Source of the DNA: Euwallacea fornicatus
Taxonomy: Eukaryota > Arthropoda > Insecta > Coleoptera > Curculionidae
Assembly (NCBI RefSeq): GCF_040115645.1
Contig: NC_089558.1
Location: forward strand, 3,472,001 to 3,536,000
Direction of reading: 5' to 3'
DNA length: 64,000 nucleotides
Positions 14,369-25,579 of this stretch are shown here, in pieces (position 1 is the first letter of the stretch; every line of letters begins with the position of its first letter). Made by a program: the position numbers and the translations under genes. The notes under the pieces are model-generated. The model searched no databases. It was not told the origin of the DNA and saw nothing but the letters and a program-made list of their open reading frames with translations.

Positions 14369-14441
14369 GACCAATGACGGGTTACAACCAGCGACCTGCA
14401 CGTTATTAGCACGACGCTCTAACGAACTGAGCTAACGGGTC
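14369..14441 (-). pseudogene. tRNA-Ile(AAT)-like pseudogene
   Basis: On the minus strand it reads GACCCGTTAGCTCAG, then GAGCGTCGTGCTAATAACG, with anticodon AAT in the loop CTAATAA. A, D and anticodon regions match eukaryotic tRNA-Ile. The T-loop reads TTGTAAC, where TTCRANY is expected. The acceptor stem has a C-T mismatch, and the anticodon and T stems each have one mismatch. It is therefore a dead tRNA gene or the head of a tRNA-derived SINE. Confidence 0.7.
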
Positions 14442-15067
14442 AGTTATCTATCAAAATTAGATAACTGTGGCTGTCTAAAATCACTACCATTCGGTCTTGG
14501 CAATCAGCCAGGTCAAGGGCAAAATTAATTGTTTTATTGGCCATGATTACTAACCAACCAAACTGCCGATATAAATAAGATAACTATGTAAACAAATTGA
14601 TGATTCTAGCTCGGAAACTTTCTAATATCAAACTTTTTCCAAAATTGAGTAAATATTGCAACGTGCCATGGCGTGACTAAAAGCGGCAAAAACGCAATTA
14701 TTAAAGTGCCTAGTAGCCCAGACGATACGCCCCCCAGTCTGATAATCCAAATTAATCTCTGTAAGGTAATCCTGTTGATAGAAAAGAAAGTTGGGTCATG
14801 CTGTCTAATTATTATCCTTTTACCTGCCTGCCTCATTTCGCCGCGTATTGTTTTATGTTTTAACAATTCAATGGCAATGGCCAGTAAATGCACTAATAGG
14901 TTGTGAGAATATTTTCTGAGAAGATTTCTGACATTTTTCTCTTAAAACCATTCGTCATTTAGTTGGTAATCGATCGAAATGACTGTAACCGACATAAACG
15001 AAGCCAATGCCTCAGTAAATAACGCGTCATTGTAGACAATTGCTGATACACGTTGACATGCTCAGAT

Positions 15068-15755
15068 GTACAGGGTGTTTAAAAAAGACGCGGCACTATT
15101 TAAGCGGGTGATTGCTGAGGTCGTTTTATAAAAAAAAGTTCCTATAAACACAGGTTCGTAAACGCATTGCTTCCAAAATAAACAGGGTGTTAATTTTTTT
15201 TCTTTCAAATAACGGTTTTTGAAAAATAATTCAAATATTTTTGACCGATTAAAAATGTTTTTTTTAAATCCCCAAAGCACAAAATATTCTTAGGGAATGA
15301 GGAATTAAACTTTTAAATTTTCTAAAAATGTTTTTGCATAATAAATAGACCTGCAATAATTTTTTTTCTCGCAACCGAAGCAAGATACGACGAAAATTCA
15401 AAAGAAGAAATGTTGTATTTTTAGCTGCTTCACCTCAAACAAATATCAAAATTTAGTTAAGGTCCGTGGCGTATATTTGTTTATCAATAAATTTGGTTAA
15501 GACCCCTCCGCGCAACTGGCCTTAATAATTTCAACCAAATTAGGGACAAATCAGCCCCTTATTACTACAAAGAACGCTACCAAATTAAAAAAAGTTGAAT
15601 TAGTTTTTAAAACCCGGTATTAAAAAAAAGGAACACCCTGTGTCCTGGAAATCACACATTTTTGGACGTATGCTTATAGCAATTTTCTTCCATACAATGA
15701 CCTGAGAAATTATCCCCTTGAATATTGCCGCGTCTTTTCAAACACCTTGTATATT
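15068..15755. mobile_element. palindromic DNA element with ACAGGGTG-type ends
   Basis: The left end TACAGGGTGTTTAAAAAAGA continues into GACGCGGCACTATT. The reverse complement of the right end reads TACAAGGTGTTTGAAAAGAC followed by GCGGCAATATT. The arms also match further in: ACAGGGTGTTAATTTTTTTT at 15182 against ACAGGGTGTTCCTTTTTTTT on the other strand at 15645. No coding capacity is present, so this is a MITE or fold-back type element. Confidence 0.7.
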
Positions 15756-15879
15756 GGGCAAAACCTAGGCGATTTTCTGCACTTGGAGGGTGGTTTAGAT
15801 ACATGTAGTTTCACATCCTAGTTCACTCCGAGATTTTAAGTTCTGAAATTTGATAGCCTGTGCACTTCCGAAAATTTCG

Positions 15880-15900
15880 ACTATATACAGGGTGATTAAA
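15880..15900. repeat. solitary ACAGGGTG terminus
   Basis: TATACAGGGTGATTAAAATT marks one end of a related element. I found no partner end within the next 3 kb, so it is probably truncated. Confidence 0.35.
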
Positions 15901-18290
15901 ATTCACTTTGACAAATCTCTGCCGTGGGTCGAAAATTGACTGGATTTTTGAATAATCGAAGAAATTTGGGTGGATTGCTTCCTATACCTATATTCCCAAT
16001 TTGCTTTCAATGGAGGTAAATAACTCCATTTTGCTCAAGCACAATTAATTCCAACCGCCGACCGAAACCAGAGTTATTAACCTAGCCGGAAACAAGGAAA
16101 CGTGGTGTGCTATACTGGTCCGAAAATGGCCAATTACTACTGTCGAATTAACATGTTCCATGTTACGGAACAAAAAGCGCTCTTAATTCATTAACCAACT
16201 TTGTCTTCGGCAGAAATACGATTTTAACGAGCCAGTTAAGTGAATGATGACCAGTGTTGTAGATTAATATGCAATCTAAAAGCGCTTACTGAATGGAGTT
16301 AAATTTTTGAAAGCGTACGCTTAATTATTGTTTCATGACTAAAAGCTCTTGTCAGTAGGCGTTTAAAAATCTGAGCAGAATGCTTTTGTACGTGTGTGTT
16401 TATAGAAAAGTATTTCCATTTCCCACGTAAACTATTAGTATAGTTGCCCGGCTGCATTTTATTGATCTAACCCAGGAATGCAGTAAGATGATTAGGTAGT
16501 CCCCAGCATGTTTCCCTTAGAGACCTTAAGATAAGGCCAATTTATATAAACGCTGCGCAATTTAGACTGCAGGGAATTTATTGGACTTCTCAAGCTTCAA
16601 TCGCAATTTAATTTACTTTATCTGCAGGTCTTTCATTTGAGTCACAAGCCGCACGTTTGATCTTGCGTTGGCACTTTTAACAAAACTCTTTCTAGTTAAC
16701 ATTCTCACAAATTTCTAATAACTACTAATAAGCTTTTTCCAGGACATAAAAATCTTCGTTGACCTGCAAGTTATGCACACAATGCGCCCATATCGAGTCA
16801 ATTACCAAACAATGGCTCGTTTAACAGTGATTAAAGGCATAACTGTCTGGTGTTAACAGGTCCTAATGCACGGAACCGAAATTTATAGGTGGGCCCTCTG
16901 GGACGAATGTTTCTTGCACTCTAACACCGGCATTCATTTCTTCCTGGTGATGGTCGATTTCGTTTATTAAGCTTTATGGTCGTGAAAGAGTTCAACGGGG
17001 AAATACCAATATTTTCGCAAATCTCAAACCCAGATCGTCGATACTTTGAGGGCTAAAGATTTTGAGGTCGAGATTTTGAAGACTAATTCTTACAATAAAA
17101 AAACACATTTAATGAGTCGTTTGCCGACCACTATAAGCCAACACCAACGTGTAAAATCTCCTTCAGTTTTCGAGATATGAGGTGGTTTACCTATTTTCTA
17201 GAGTTTTAAATGTGTATCCGAATGACGAGGTCTGAGAAAACAATTTTAAGACTTTTATCGTTCGATTTAAGTGTAAAATGGCGCTCCAAACACTTTCTGA
17301 AATTTTAGTGGAAATTTCGGGCGTGGCGCGTGTGGCATGAGCAATGATGGAACGGCGGGAGGTGCCCAGATGGTAGACATCTCGAGATTCTGTGGATTCT
17401 TGTGCCCATTTTGCGCCTCAGGAAGATGAATGGATGGGGATACTACGACCATGAATATCCCATGGTCGGAACCCAACTTAGACAATTTCAGTAAAAAACG
17501 TCAACTCAAATCGTTTTCTACCCACTTTTGAGTCGTAAAATCCTTTGGAGTCTATTGCAGTATTCGGGATAACTCTTACAAACTGAAAGTTGCGATTGGC
17601 AATTTCCTCCGTTGCCCCCTGTATTACTTACGCCCACCACCTCTTCTTTTTTAACTTGTGCGATGATTCGTCCAGTGACTCAACATTAAATGACGACATT
17701 GCATCGCCTGTGAATGAAAACACGTAACTGAATTACATCTTACGAGCCGCTAAACCATTCAATACGTTCCCCAAGGTAATTCCCTAATAACAGCTCCATG
17801 TCCAGTTGAAACGGTAAGTAACAGTTATCTTATGTCACGGACCGAGGACGTTGGAACTCATGCAAAATTCCTCAAACGTCGTCAATATTCGAAATTAATG
17901 AATTTACGCTTAGAATCGTCAGCATTGTGAGTGAAATCTGTTACGTATAAATACTGCAAACAAAACAGCAGGAAACTATAAACTTCTCTCCATCTAAATA
18001 TTAATTAATTCCTGTAGCTTGCAGTTACATAGTGGTTGATTAAATCTCGGCGGAGTATAAAAGATTAATTACCATAGAAGCATACCTTTTATTGTAACGT
18101 AATCCGCGGCAATTAAAGCTAGATATAATAAGATCGAACAAGCGCTTTTTACCGCATTTTAACGAGAGTACGATTTATGTTGAGTACTTTTATCAATTGG
18201 GACATCGGAAACTGAAGAAATATTACTGGTAGTAGCCATCGTCCGAGCCATCTTCCTACCGAAACTTTAATTGAAACGTAAATAATTTAC
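15901..18290. other. non-coding stretch (probable myosin XVIII intron 3)
   Basis: It lies directly after the donor site of the PDZ exon and should be the start of the next intron. No exon of the myosin motor domain could be recognised. Confidence 0.5.
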
Positions 18291-18472
18291 CTTCAAAGTT
18301 ACGCTCTCCCCAGAGGCTTTGATCATGTCGATGATCTCCTCTCTATTACGATCCTCCACGGGGATTCCATTTACCTCCAAAAGTTTGTCTCCGGGGAGGA
18401 GACCAGTTTCGTTGTGGTGTTGAACCATGGTGCCAGGTTCGGCGAATATCACAGCCCGCATACTAACTCCAC
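18291..18472 (-). CDS. Mhcl: myosin XVIIIa, coding exon 3 (C-terminal part of the PDZ domain)
   Basis: The exon encodes residues 290-350 of the model. It contains VIFAEPGT, then GLLPGDKLLEVNGIPVE and REEIIDMIKASGESVTLKV, the beta-strand and helix pattern of a PDZ domain. It matches the known myosin 18A PDZ order (HFAEPG, GLVPGDRLVEINGHNV, IRQSGDSVRLKV). The acceptor CACAG|GT sits at 18473-18474 and the donor AAG|GTAAAT at 18290-18289. The phase joins exactly to exon 2. In this family the PDZ domain precedes a motor-like head with very weak ATPase and helps target the protein to actin structures. Motor, IQ and coiled-coil exons are not in the window and must lie further left. Confidence 0.85.
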
Positions 18473-18879
18473 CTGTGAACAATGTTTTTTTCTTCAGTTT
18501 AAAAACGGCGAGAAAGGAAAAGGAATTGGTAGAATATGTTCATGACGGGAATATTGGAAAAAGGTCTTGGGAACAGAGATGCAATGGCTCACAGCTCAAA
18601 TAATGCAGTCGATGTTAAGAGACGTTAACTTGTCACGGGCACAATATTTATTTTGAAAAAAGGACATAATAAAATTGATTTAATATCACTCTTTGGAAAG
18701 CACTTAAAGTAATATTTTGCCTCAGATGCGCCACACTTAGGTGACTTCTTTTATGAAATTATGTCAGATTTTTTTTTACCAATTTAAAATATCGCAGCGT
18801 AAATGACGTAAAACGCCCAATTATCAAATTAACGAGGGTAACCTATTTCTGTAAATTAATTTGGCATTGCTAATACTGG

Positions 18880-20572
18880 GCCGGTCCTCCATTCTCATCA
18901 ATGACCGCCTGTAGGCGTCTCGGCATTGGATCTGCCAACTTTCTTGTTTCTTCTGGTGTAATGGTGCTCCAAGCTTCAATAATTTTTGATAAATAATTGC
19001 TCGTTATGTATTTTATTTTTTAATGTCAATCTCAAGTTTTTCAGGTACATTTAAATCTGGTAACTAGGCTGCAGTTTTAATACCATTGGGGCAGTTGTAA
19101 AGCAACCAACTGCGAGCCCGACGTGATATATGCTTGACTCATCGTGATAAAAGCAATAATTATTGTTAAATCCTAATTTTTGCGCCTTGGGTACAAGATG
19201 TTGTCTTAGTATGTGCAAATACATGTATTAGTTCATGACTTCTTCCATAAAATACCTATTCTTGCAGATGACACGCACCCCCAGTGGCATCAGTCCACTT
19301 CCACCGTGCTCCACCATAGCTTTGAAAATTTTTAAATTCAGGTCTTTATTAGACCTTTGCCGCACTGATATTTTCCATCCGACTCAAATAAGTAAATTTT
19401 GGTCTCATCAGCAAATATTACTGAATTCCAGCATTTTAAATCTTTACTAATGAGTTCTCTGACGAACTACAATTAAGCCCTCCTATGTCTTTGATTCGTA
19501 AACGGTTTATTTTTGGTAGTTCGACCGTGTATGTAATTTTTTCTAAAAATACGTTGAATAGCATCTTTTTCAAAAATGTCCTTTCAGCAGGACATACAAT
19601 TTTGGACAACTCTTTTTTAGAATTATTGGTTATTTTTAATGCAGTAGAATTGATTTGTAATGAGCACGAGGTTATAATGAACGGACAAGAAAGTCCCATC
19701 CAAGTTCCTACAAAGCTAACGATTTTTTCTATTCGGCCATAAGGAACTCGGATATAACAAACACTCGGTGATAATACATCATATTTATTATTTTCTGGAG
19801 CTTTGAGCTCGGTTGTAACGCATCGTCGGGAGATACATCTGTAAGTGAACTGCTGGAGATATAAGCGAATGAGCCAAAAACCAGCACATTTCTGATTTTT
19901 GAGGAAATTAACTTAAATGAACATGAAGTGATTGATGAACACGTCGAAGTTGGTGAATATCGTAATGGTATTGACGTTGTTCAAATAACTGCCAATGATA
20001 AATATATTTTAGTGCCCACAGATCAAGGCGCCCTTTTTGCTTTGAAGACTTATCCAGAAACTGAACACTTCTTAAATGTGACAGACCTTGTGCAAAACAA
20101 AATACCTAAAGAGATTGAAGAACCACAAAGTGCAGAGTCTATTACGGACTTCTTTTCTAACTTAAGTTAGATTTTATACAAAATTTAGGTGGTTTTTTCC
20201 CAATTTTTGTTTCTTCTTTTTCATTTAATATGCACCTATTTGCTACAACGAAAAATTGTACAATTTGGTATTTGGTTAAAACAAAGATTTTGAATCAACA
20301 ATCTTCCTCGGTCGCCTATAACAAAACTCCGCCTATAACGAACGACAGGCCAAGACCCTTAAAGGTTCGTGATGGCCAAGTTCAACTGTATTTTATTTGG
20401 GGGCCACCCGGAACTTAATCGCAATTCTTTTTTGACTGCGGAAAAGCTCGGTCACATTCTGAACAGTTGATGGACATCTGTTTACCATTTTGACTGTGTC
20501 CCTTGAACTGTATCCATTGCTGTAGTGGATCAGAATTAAGTTTATTGCACTAACCGTCGGTGGACGACCCAT
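18880..20572 (-). pseudogene. Tc1-like transposase remnant, interrupted
   Basis: The minus strand begins with an HTH-like N-terminus, MGRPPTVSAINLILIHYSNG (20572 leftward). Further left come VIFADETKIYLFESDGKYQC (about 19430-19370) and fragments matching the end of Tc1/mariner transposases, such as MPRRL.AVI.ENGG near 18920. Stop codons and frame changes are frequent. DNA from about 19740 to 20400 does not fit a Tc1 protein and looks like a later insertion (next entry). The element is clearly dead. Confidence 0.6.
19740..20400 (+). pseudogene. pogo/Tigger-like remnant inside the Tc1 remnant
   Basis: An open frame at 19928-20170 ends in SAESITDFFSNLS. A short Ile-Thr/Arg-Asp-Phe-Phe/Tyr tail of this kind is common at the C-terminus of Tigger and jerky-type transposases. 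Near both borders are ATATAACAAAC and CCTATAACGAAC, resembling Tigger terminal motifs. No catalytic core is visible. The assignment is tentative. Confidence 0.35.
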
Positions 20573-21329
20573 TCTTATGTAGTTTCGTTTAACTAATTAA
20601 AATTTGGTTTGGAATGTGAAACTAAGTTAAAACAATTACTAAATCAGTGCCAACATCTTATATGAAATTTGACACTTTTTGCACCGTTTTTTCTAAACCG
20701 CATCGTTTAATCTGTGATATTTAAATCTCACATAAAATTCCATAAATATTTATTGTTACTTAAGAGCGACATACATATCTGAGCAACATTTTTACTTATT
20801 TGCTTTTAGAACACTCATGTTAATTTAATGCCAGTATATTGTGTCTCTAAATAAGGGATGTTAGCTCTTTCCAATTCGGAATGCATCATTTAACCCTAGA
20901 ACTGCACGCTGGGGTCTACATGATCCAAGCAACTGCATTTTATCTCAGGGCATGAGCAAATAAAATTTTGTAAAATTGGCAGCTTGCTGCAAATTTTATA
21001 TTTACTTAGTTGCGTAGGATTGCATATTGTTTTAGTGCAATACAGGTGCAATACAGGTGCGTAGATCATTTAGTTACCTGTTGGAAGTGATTCATACAGA
21101 GCCCAATGTGCAGTGCACGACTGGTTTTATAATTCGGTATCTTTTATCTTCTGAAATAAATTACAGCAGACGTCGATAACGTAAACACGCGATGATGAAA
21201 ACTTTGCGTTCGTGTAAACACAAAATTCGTACTGTGGGATCAAGAGGAAAGCGCGATAACGTAAACAATGTGTACGCTCGATGACGTAAATAGTTCTTGG
21301 CGACACACGAAATAAAGTCAATAATGATG

Positions 21330-22310
21330 GGAAAAGCAAAAAATTCGCACTCTTTTCAAAATTTTAATATCCCTGTTGATCGTGATCCATCAAAAACCGC
21401 TTGGATGACTAGCAGTGTATTCCTGAAATAGGTCCACAAGCGCTTTGTCCCAGGGGCATGGCAACGAATTTGTAATCACAAATGTTTTACATATTCATAA
21501 TTTGAGTATTATTTCATTTGCAGGTAAAAAACTTCCTTAAAAAACAGAAACTTCCAATAATAGCGTTATTGCTAACACATAATGCACCAAATCATTCCCC
21601 AGAGCAACAACTGAGGAGTGAGGATGGGTCGCTCTTTGTCGAGTACATGCTGACGAATGTAACTTCATTAATTCAACCCGTGGACTAGAACGTACTAAGA
21701 CTCAGCAAACTGTACAACTGAAAATTTCAAGTTTCGTCTATCTTACCAAAAAATCCTGAAGACATATCTCTGGCTTTGAAAGAGGCGACATTACGATAAG
21801 TTGTTTTAAATTTGCATATGGCCTAGAATGCAATTAAATAGCAAATCATTCAAAAATATTGGACAGTCACTTCAGTACCAACCATCAAGCTGAAGATGGT
21901 GTTCCCTTAAGCAGATTTAGGGAACAATTGCGATCCAATGCTGAGGTTCTTGTGAGTGCGTCATTGGACGTTCTTGATTTATTGAAAATAGTGAATCTCA
22001 ACGTTGTTTGCGCTTCACTTGATATTAATTTATGGAACAAAGATAAGCAGATGAATAATGTTAATAAAGACGAAGATGTGGACAGTAAGGACGATGAGGA
22101 CGTTCCTATTGAAGTTAGAAGTGTTATGGCTGACTCACAAGTTATACAAGTTTTTAATCAAGTTTTAGATTAGGCTGAAAGGAAAGAGGTATCATACACG
22201 GACACTTTAGTTCTTCGTAAATTCCGGGCGCAGGCATTGGAAAATAATGCTAAGCACCGATTTACGTAGACTAAGATTAGGGATTACTTTTCTTCTAATT
22301 AAAAAATACT
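21330..22310 (+). pseudogene. pogo/Tigger (jerky-like) DDE transposase remnant
   Basis: Frames around 21540-21700 read LPIIALLLTHNAPNH and MLTNVTSLIQPVD, equivalent to the Dx(N)AP..H and NVTSLIQPxDQG blocks of Tigger/jerky DDE domains. A 104-codon open frame (21859-22173) has an acidic stretch and reads PLSRFREQL near its start. The end reads RFT*TKIRDYF, the usual C-terminal signature of these proteins. Stops and shifts separate the pieces, so it is inactive. Confidence 0.6.
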
Positions 22311-22545
22311 TATCGCTATTACAATATTTGTTTATTTTGTTATATACAGGGTGGCCTCAGATGCGGTTGCCACTACCACGCATGTACCAAATTTTGCATT
22401 TTTCAAGAAAAAGTTACTCTTCATAAAAGTTTTTACTCGTTCCAAAAGCACCTTTTATTTTAAGAAAAAATGATTTTCTTATGCGGGGAGTTTGGAATCT
22501 TTCAAAATATGGTTTTGACTTAAGAGTAAACTAACTTTATTTCTT

Positions 22546-23711
22546 ATATATATATATAACCGATCTTTATTTCTCAAGAAATAGGCTATCGACCGATTGG
22601 TCTTTCCGCCTGTGTGTGTACATTTGATAGAGAAGAGAAAAGGAAATTTGCTTAACAGTAAAGGATAGTAATAATTAACAATAAAAAAAATGAAAATAAA
22701 AAGAAGGGTGGTATTAGGTTAGGTTTTCTAACAAGGAGGCAGCTGGGAAAAGATAGCGGGATTGTCTGTTTGGTCTTGTTAGGCACAGTGGGTTCAGTAT
22801 GTTCCAGTTATGAGGATTGTTTTTCCATTTGGTCTGTAATTGTCTGAGTCTTTCCGTTATTCTTGTCATCCGTGTCCGTTCATAGAGGAGTTCGTTGGAT
22901 AGGTTGTGTAAGGGGTTTGAGGGATTTCTTATCTTGGTGATCAGTCTAAGTGCTATTTGTTCCGTGGTCTGTATATGCTTTCTGGTTTTGTCGGTAGCGT
23001 TTGCTCTGAGAATGTGTCCGTAGTCAAGCAGCGGCCTACAAATGGCTTTATATATTTTGGTTGCTGTTCTGGTACTGATTCCCTTGTTCTTGTATGTGAG
23101 TGCTCTAAAGTGCTTTGTCCTTTTTATAATTTCAGTCCTCGCATTTTGTATGTGTTTCGTAAATTTCAGCTTATTGTCTATTGTTATTCTCAAATATTTT
23201 ATGTAGTGTCTTGGTTCAGTCCTGTGACCGTCCGCCATTATTGCCGGTGAGTTGTCTTTAATTTGATAATTTGGTATTATCAATTGGTTTTTAGTGGCGT
23301 TCGGTATTAGTCGCCATTTGTAGAACCACGCCATAGTGTTGTCCGTTAGTGTTTGTAGTTTTGCTACGGTTTTCACGGTAGTTTTGTCGTGTGCAATCAA
23401 TGCCGTATCGTCCGCGTATTGTAGTATGTATGCAGTTTTGTCGATGTGCTTTTTGTCTAGCCGATTGTGGTTGTATATGTCATGGCAATAGACGTTATAA
23501 AGAAGGGGGGAGAGTGGCGATCCTTGTGGAAGCCCTTGTTCGGGAGAAAAAGGAAAGGAGAGAGTGTTGTTAATGCGTACTTCCAATTGTCTGTTTTCGA
23601 GTAGATTTTTTATTATTTTAAGTAGGTACGTTAGTGTTTTAAGTTTGTATAGTTTGTATAGTAGACCTTTGTGCCAAACACTGTCAAATGCTTTGTTAAT
23701 GTCCATGAATA
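22546..23711 (-). mobile_element. 5'-truncated non-LTR retrotransposon (LINE)
   Basis: The insert is bounded by the direct repeat AACTTTATTTCTT at 22533-22545 and 23712-23724, a 13-bp target-site duplication. On the minus strand the 3' end finishes in an (AT)n tract after GAGAAATAAAGATCGG. The 5' end is cut inside the reverse transcriptase. This is the expected product of target-primed insertion with incomplete reverse transcription. Confidence 0.85.
22714..23706 (-). CDS. LINE reverse transcriptase, N-terminally truncated (330 codons)
   Basis: The uninterrupted frame reads DINKAFDSVWHKGLLYKL, GLPQGSPLSPLLYNVY and LQYADDTALI, which are RT blocks including the catalytic YADD. These are followed by thumb-like sequence ending LLENLT and a stop. 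The style resembles the Jockey group, but a tree would be needed. The endonuclease and ORF1 are missing and the frame starts at the truncation point. No stops are present, so the copy is fairly recent. It cannot mobilise itself. Confidence 0.85.
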   Translation of the reverse strand: MDINKAFDSVWHKGLLYKLYKLKTLTYLLKIIKNLLENRQLEVRINNTLSFPFSPEQGLPQGSPLSPLLYNVYCHDIYNHNRLDKKHIDKTAYILQYADDTALIAHDKTTVKTVAKLQTLTDNTMAWFYKWRLIPNATKNQLIIPNYQIKDNSPAIMADGHRTEPRHYIKYLRITIDNKLKFTKHIQNARTEIIKRTKHFRALTYKNKGISTRTATKIYKAICRPLLDYGHILRANATDKTRKHIQTTEQIALRLITKIRNPSNPLHNLSNELLYERTRMTRITERLRQLQTKWKNNPHNWNILNPLCLTRPNRQSRYLFPAASLLENLT

Positions 23712-24514
23712 AACTTTATTTCTTATTTTTAAGCAAAATGTAACTTGTAAAAGTTCTTTAGAATTACTTTAATAGCGAAAAACCAAATTTTTTTTTGGAT
23801 TTTGGTGATGATTTTGACCTTTTCTGTGGCATCAAGTCAATAATTAATAGCGTGGTTGCATCACCTCCATTATGAGTTTTTCTTTGCCGCTTTACGTTTT
23901 TCATATCACCAATCCGACCTGTTTTTTTTTAGTAGAAGTTTTTTTAAATTCTGTTCACTAACTTGTAATTTAAGATATTTTTGGTGCAATATTTCAATAG
24001 CAATACGACAAAAAATATCACCAATGCCATAGTACTTAACCAAATAAATTTGATGCTTTAAAGTGAGCATTTCTGCATCAAAATTAAAGAAGTGTGGCTT
24101 ATTTTTTGAAATGACGAGAGTTATGTTTAGAACACCTGTTAAAACCTGCTTATCAGTTATTTACATGTACTTATTTGCCTACGCAGTAGCAGTAGCTTCT
24201 TTAGTTCGCTTAAGAGTTATTTATCAATTTCAAAATAGAAACAATTGAAATATAAAATTTTGACTACTAAAGTAGTTCTAAGCAACTTATTCGAGTAACA
24301 TTTTGCTTAAAAATAAGAAATAGAATTAGTTCACTTTTACGTCAAATCAATTTTTGGAAGATTCCGATTTCCCCGTATAAGAAAATCGTTTCTTCCAGCA
24401 TGAAAGGTGCTTTTGGAACAAGCAAAAAACTTTTATGAAGAGCGACTTTTTGTGCAAAAATATAAAATTTAGTCCATTTGTGGTGTAGGAAACCCCATTT
24501 GAAGACACCCGGTG

Positions 24515-25157
24515 TATATACAGGGTGTTCCGTAAGTTAACGACATTTCTTGAAGGGTGAATAGGACAACTCAAAATAAATCGATTTAACTAAACTTAGC
24601 TTAGTCCAAAAGTTGATAATAATCGAGATAGAGCGGGTCAAAGGTGAAGAAATAAATCACATTTTCTTGAATACGTCTCCCCTACTTCGAACTAATTTCG
24701 TAAAATTTTGTATTCGGGAATTTCTTGAGATGATAAATTCATATTTATTGATGATTTAGGTTCTAAAACGTGCCACTGGCGACCATTAGGACTCATTTAA
24801 ACTGCCAAAACTTTTTTGTGCTACGGTGTATGTCATTTTGGACTAGATAAATATTTTCTATCAAGTTTCCTGCTTAAAAAGGTATACCCTATTGAAGTCG
24901 CTAAAAGACACAGTTTCCACGAAAAAAGCATCTAAAGCTGATGATGCACGAAAAAAATTTTTTTCTATTAATTTTTAAATAATTATTTGCTATTTTAAAT
25001 TTTAGTAAATATATTGCAAATTTACTGCAGAAGACCCTATGTCTCGGCGATTATCAACTTTTGTATTAAGGCAAGTTCAGATAAATCGACTTATTTTGAT
25101 TTGGCCTATTCACCCTTCAAGGGATATCGCTGACTTACGGGACACCCTGTATATATA
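24515..25157. mobile_element. palindromic ACAGGGTG element with unequal arms
   Basis: The left end reads TATACAGGGTGTTCCGTAAG and the right end is TTACGGGACACCCTGTATAT. Both ends share the motif CACCCTTCAAG / CTTGAAGGGTG and a block TTTTGATTT / AAATCGA. Internal sequence (GTCCAAAAGTTGATAA, GCGACCATTAGGAC, GATGATGCA) matches the element at 42093-43315, so the two belong to one family. Only about 130 bp of the right arm is present. It abuts the previous element. Confidence 0.75.
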
Positions 25158-25579
25158 CATTAAACGTTTTTTTTAATAAATCGTTCGTTATTTAAATCAT
25201 GTTCGCTAATATAAACATTTTAATAATGTGAACCATACTTGGTTTAAATTAGTTTACATAATCGAACATCTGCTGTAATTGTAAATACCGAATAATTATT
25301 ATTCTTTATATTTTTGTAATGAACTTACACTCGTAATAATTATTATAAATTGGTTGTCTTAGATGAATAAGGTTTAATTAATGTTGCGTTATAGAAATGT
25401 TTATTTCGGCGTAGACGATTCATGCATCATCTATGATAGTAGAAACAGAGAGACCGATAGTAATGGTTGGTAGAAGTGTGATTCGAACCACGTAAGATTT
25501 TGTGATTCATTCGGTTAAGACTTTTGTATGAATAAAGACGTGCCGCATTTTTATCGTTTGTAACCCTTCTTTGTATGTA

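Larger units (their letters stand above)
22341..24520. mobile_element. palindromic ACAGGGTG element split by a LINE
   Basis: The left arm starts TATACAGGGTGGCCTCAGAT. The right arm, read on the minus strand from about 24515, starts TATACACCGGGTGTCTTCAA. The arms stay alignable: CTCTTCATAAAAGTTTTT, TTCCAAAAGCACCTTT, GATTTTCTTATGCGGGGA against GATTTTCTTATACGGGGA, and TTTCTTATTTTTAAGCAAAA. The left arm stops at 22545 and resumes at 23712, because a LINE sits between. Without that insert the element is about 1.0 kb. Confidence 0.75.

Noticed and set aside
1..18290. Search for myosin XVIII motor and coiled-coil exons
   Set aside because: No frame with P-loop, switch or heptad repeats was found; the exons must be outside the window.
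22714..23706. Possibility that the reverse transcriptase is a viral or LTR-element gene
   Set aside because: YADD context, (AT)n tail, 13-bp target duplication, 5' truncation and absence of LTRs or integrase all indicate a LINE.
25465..25535. tRNA-like B box GATTCGAACCAC with GGTTAAGAC nearby
   Set aside because: The A-box-like part lies on the opposite strand to the B-box reading, and no cloverleaf can be drawn.
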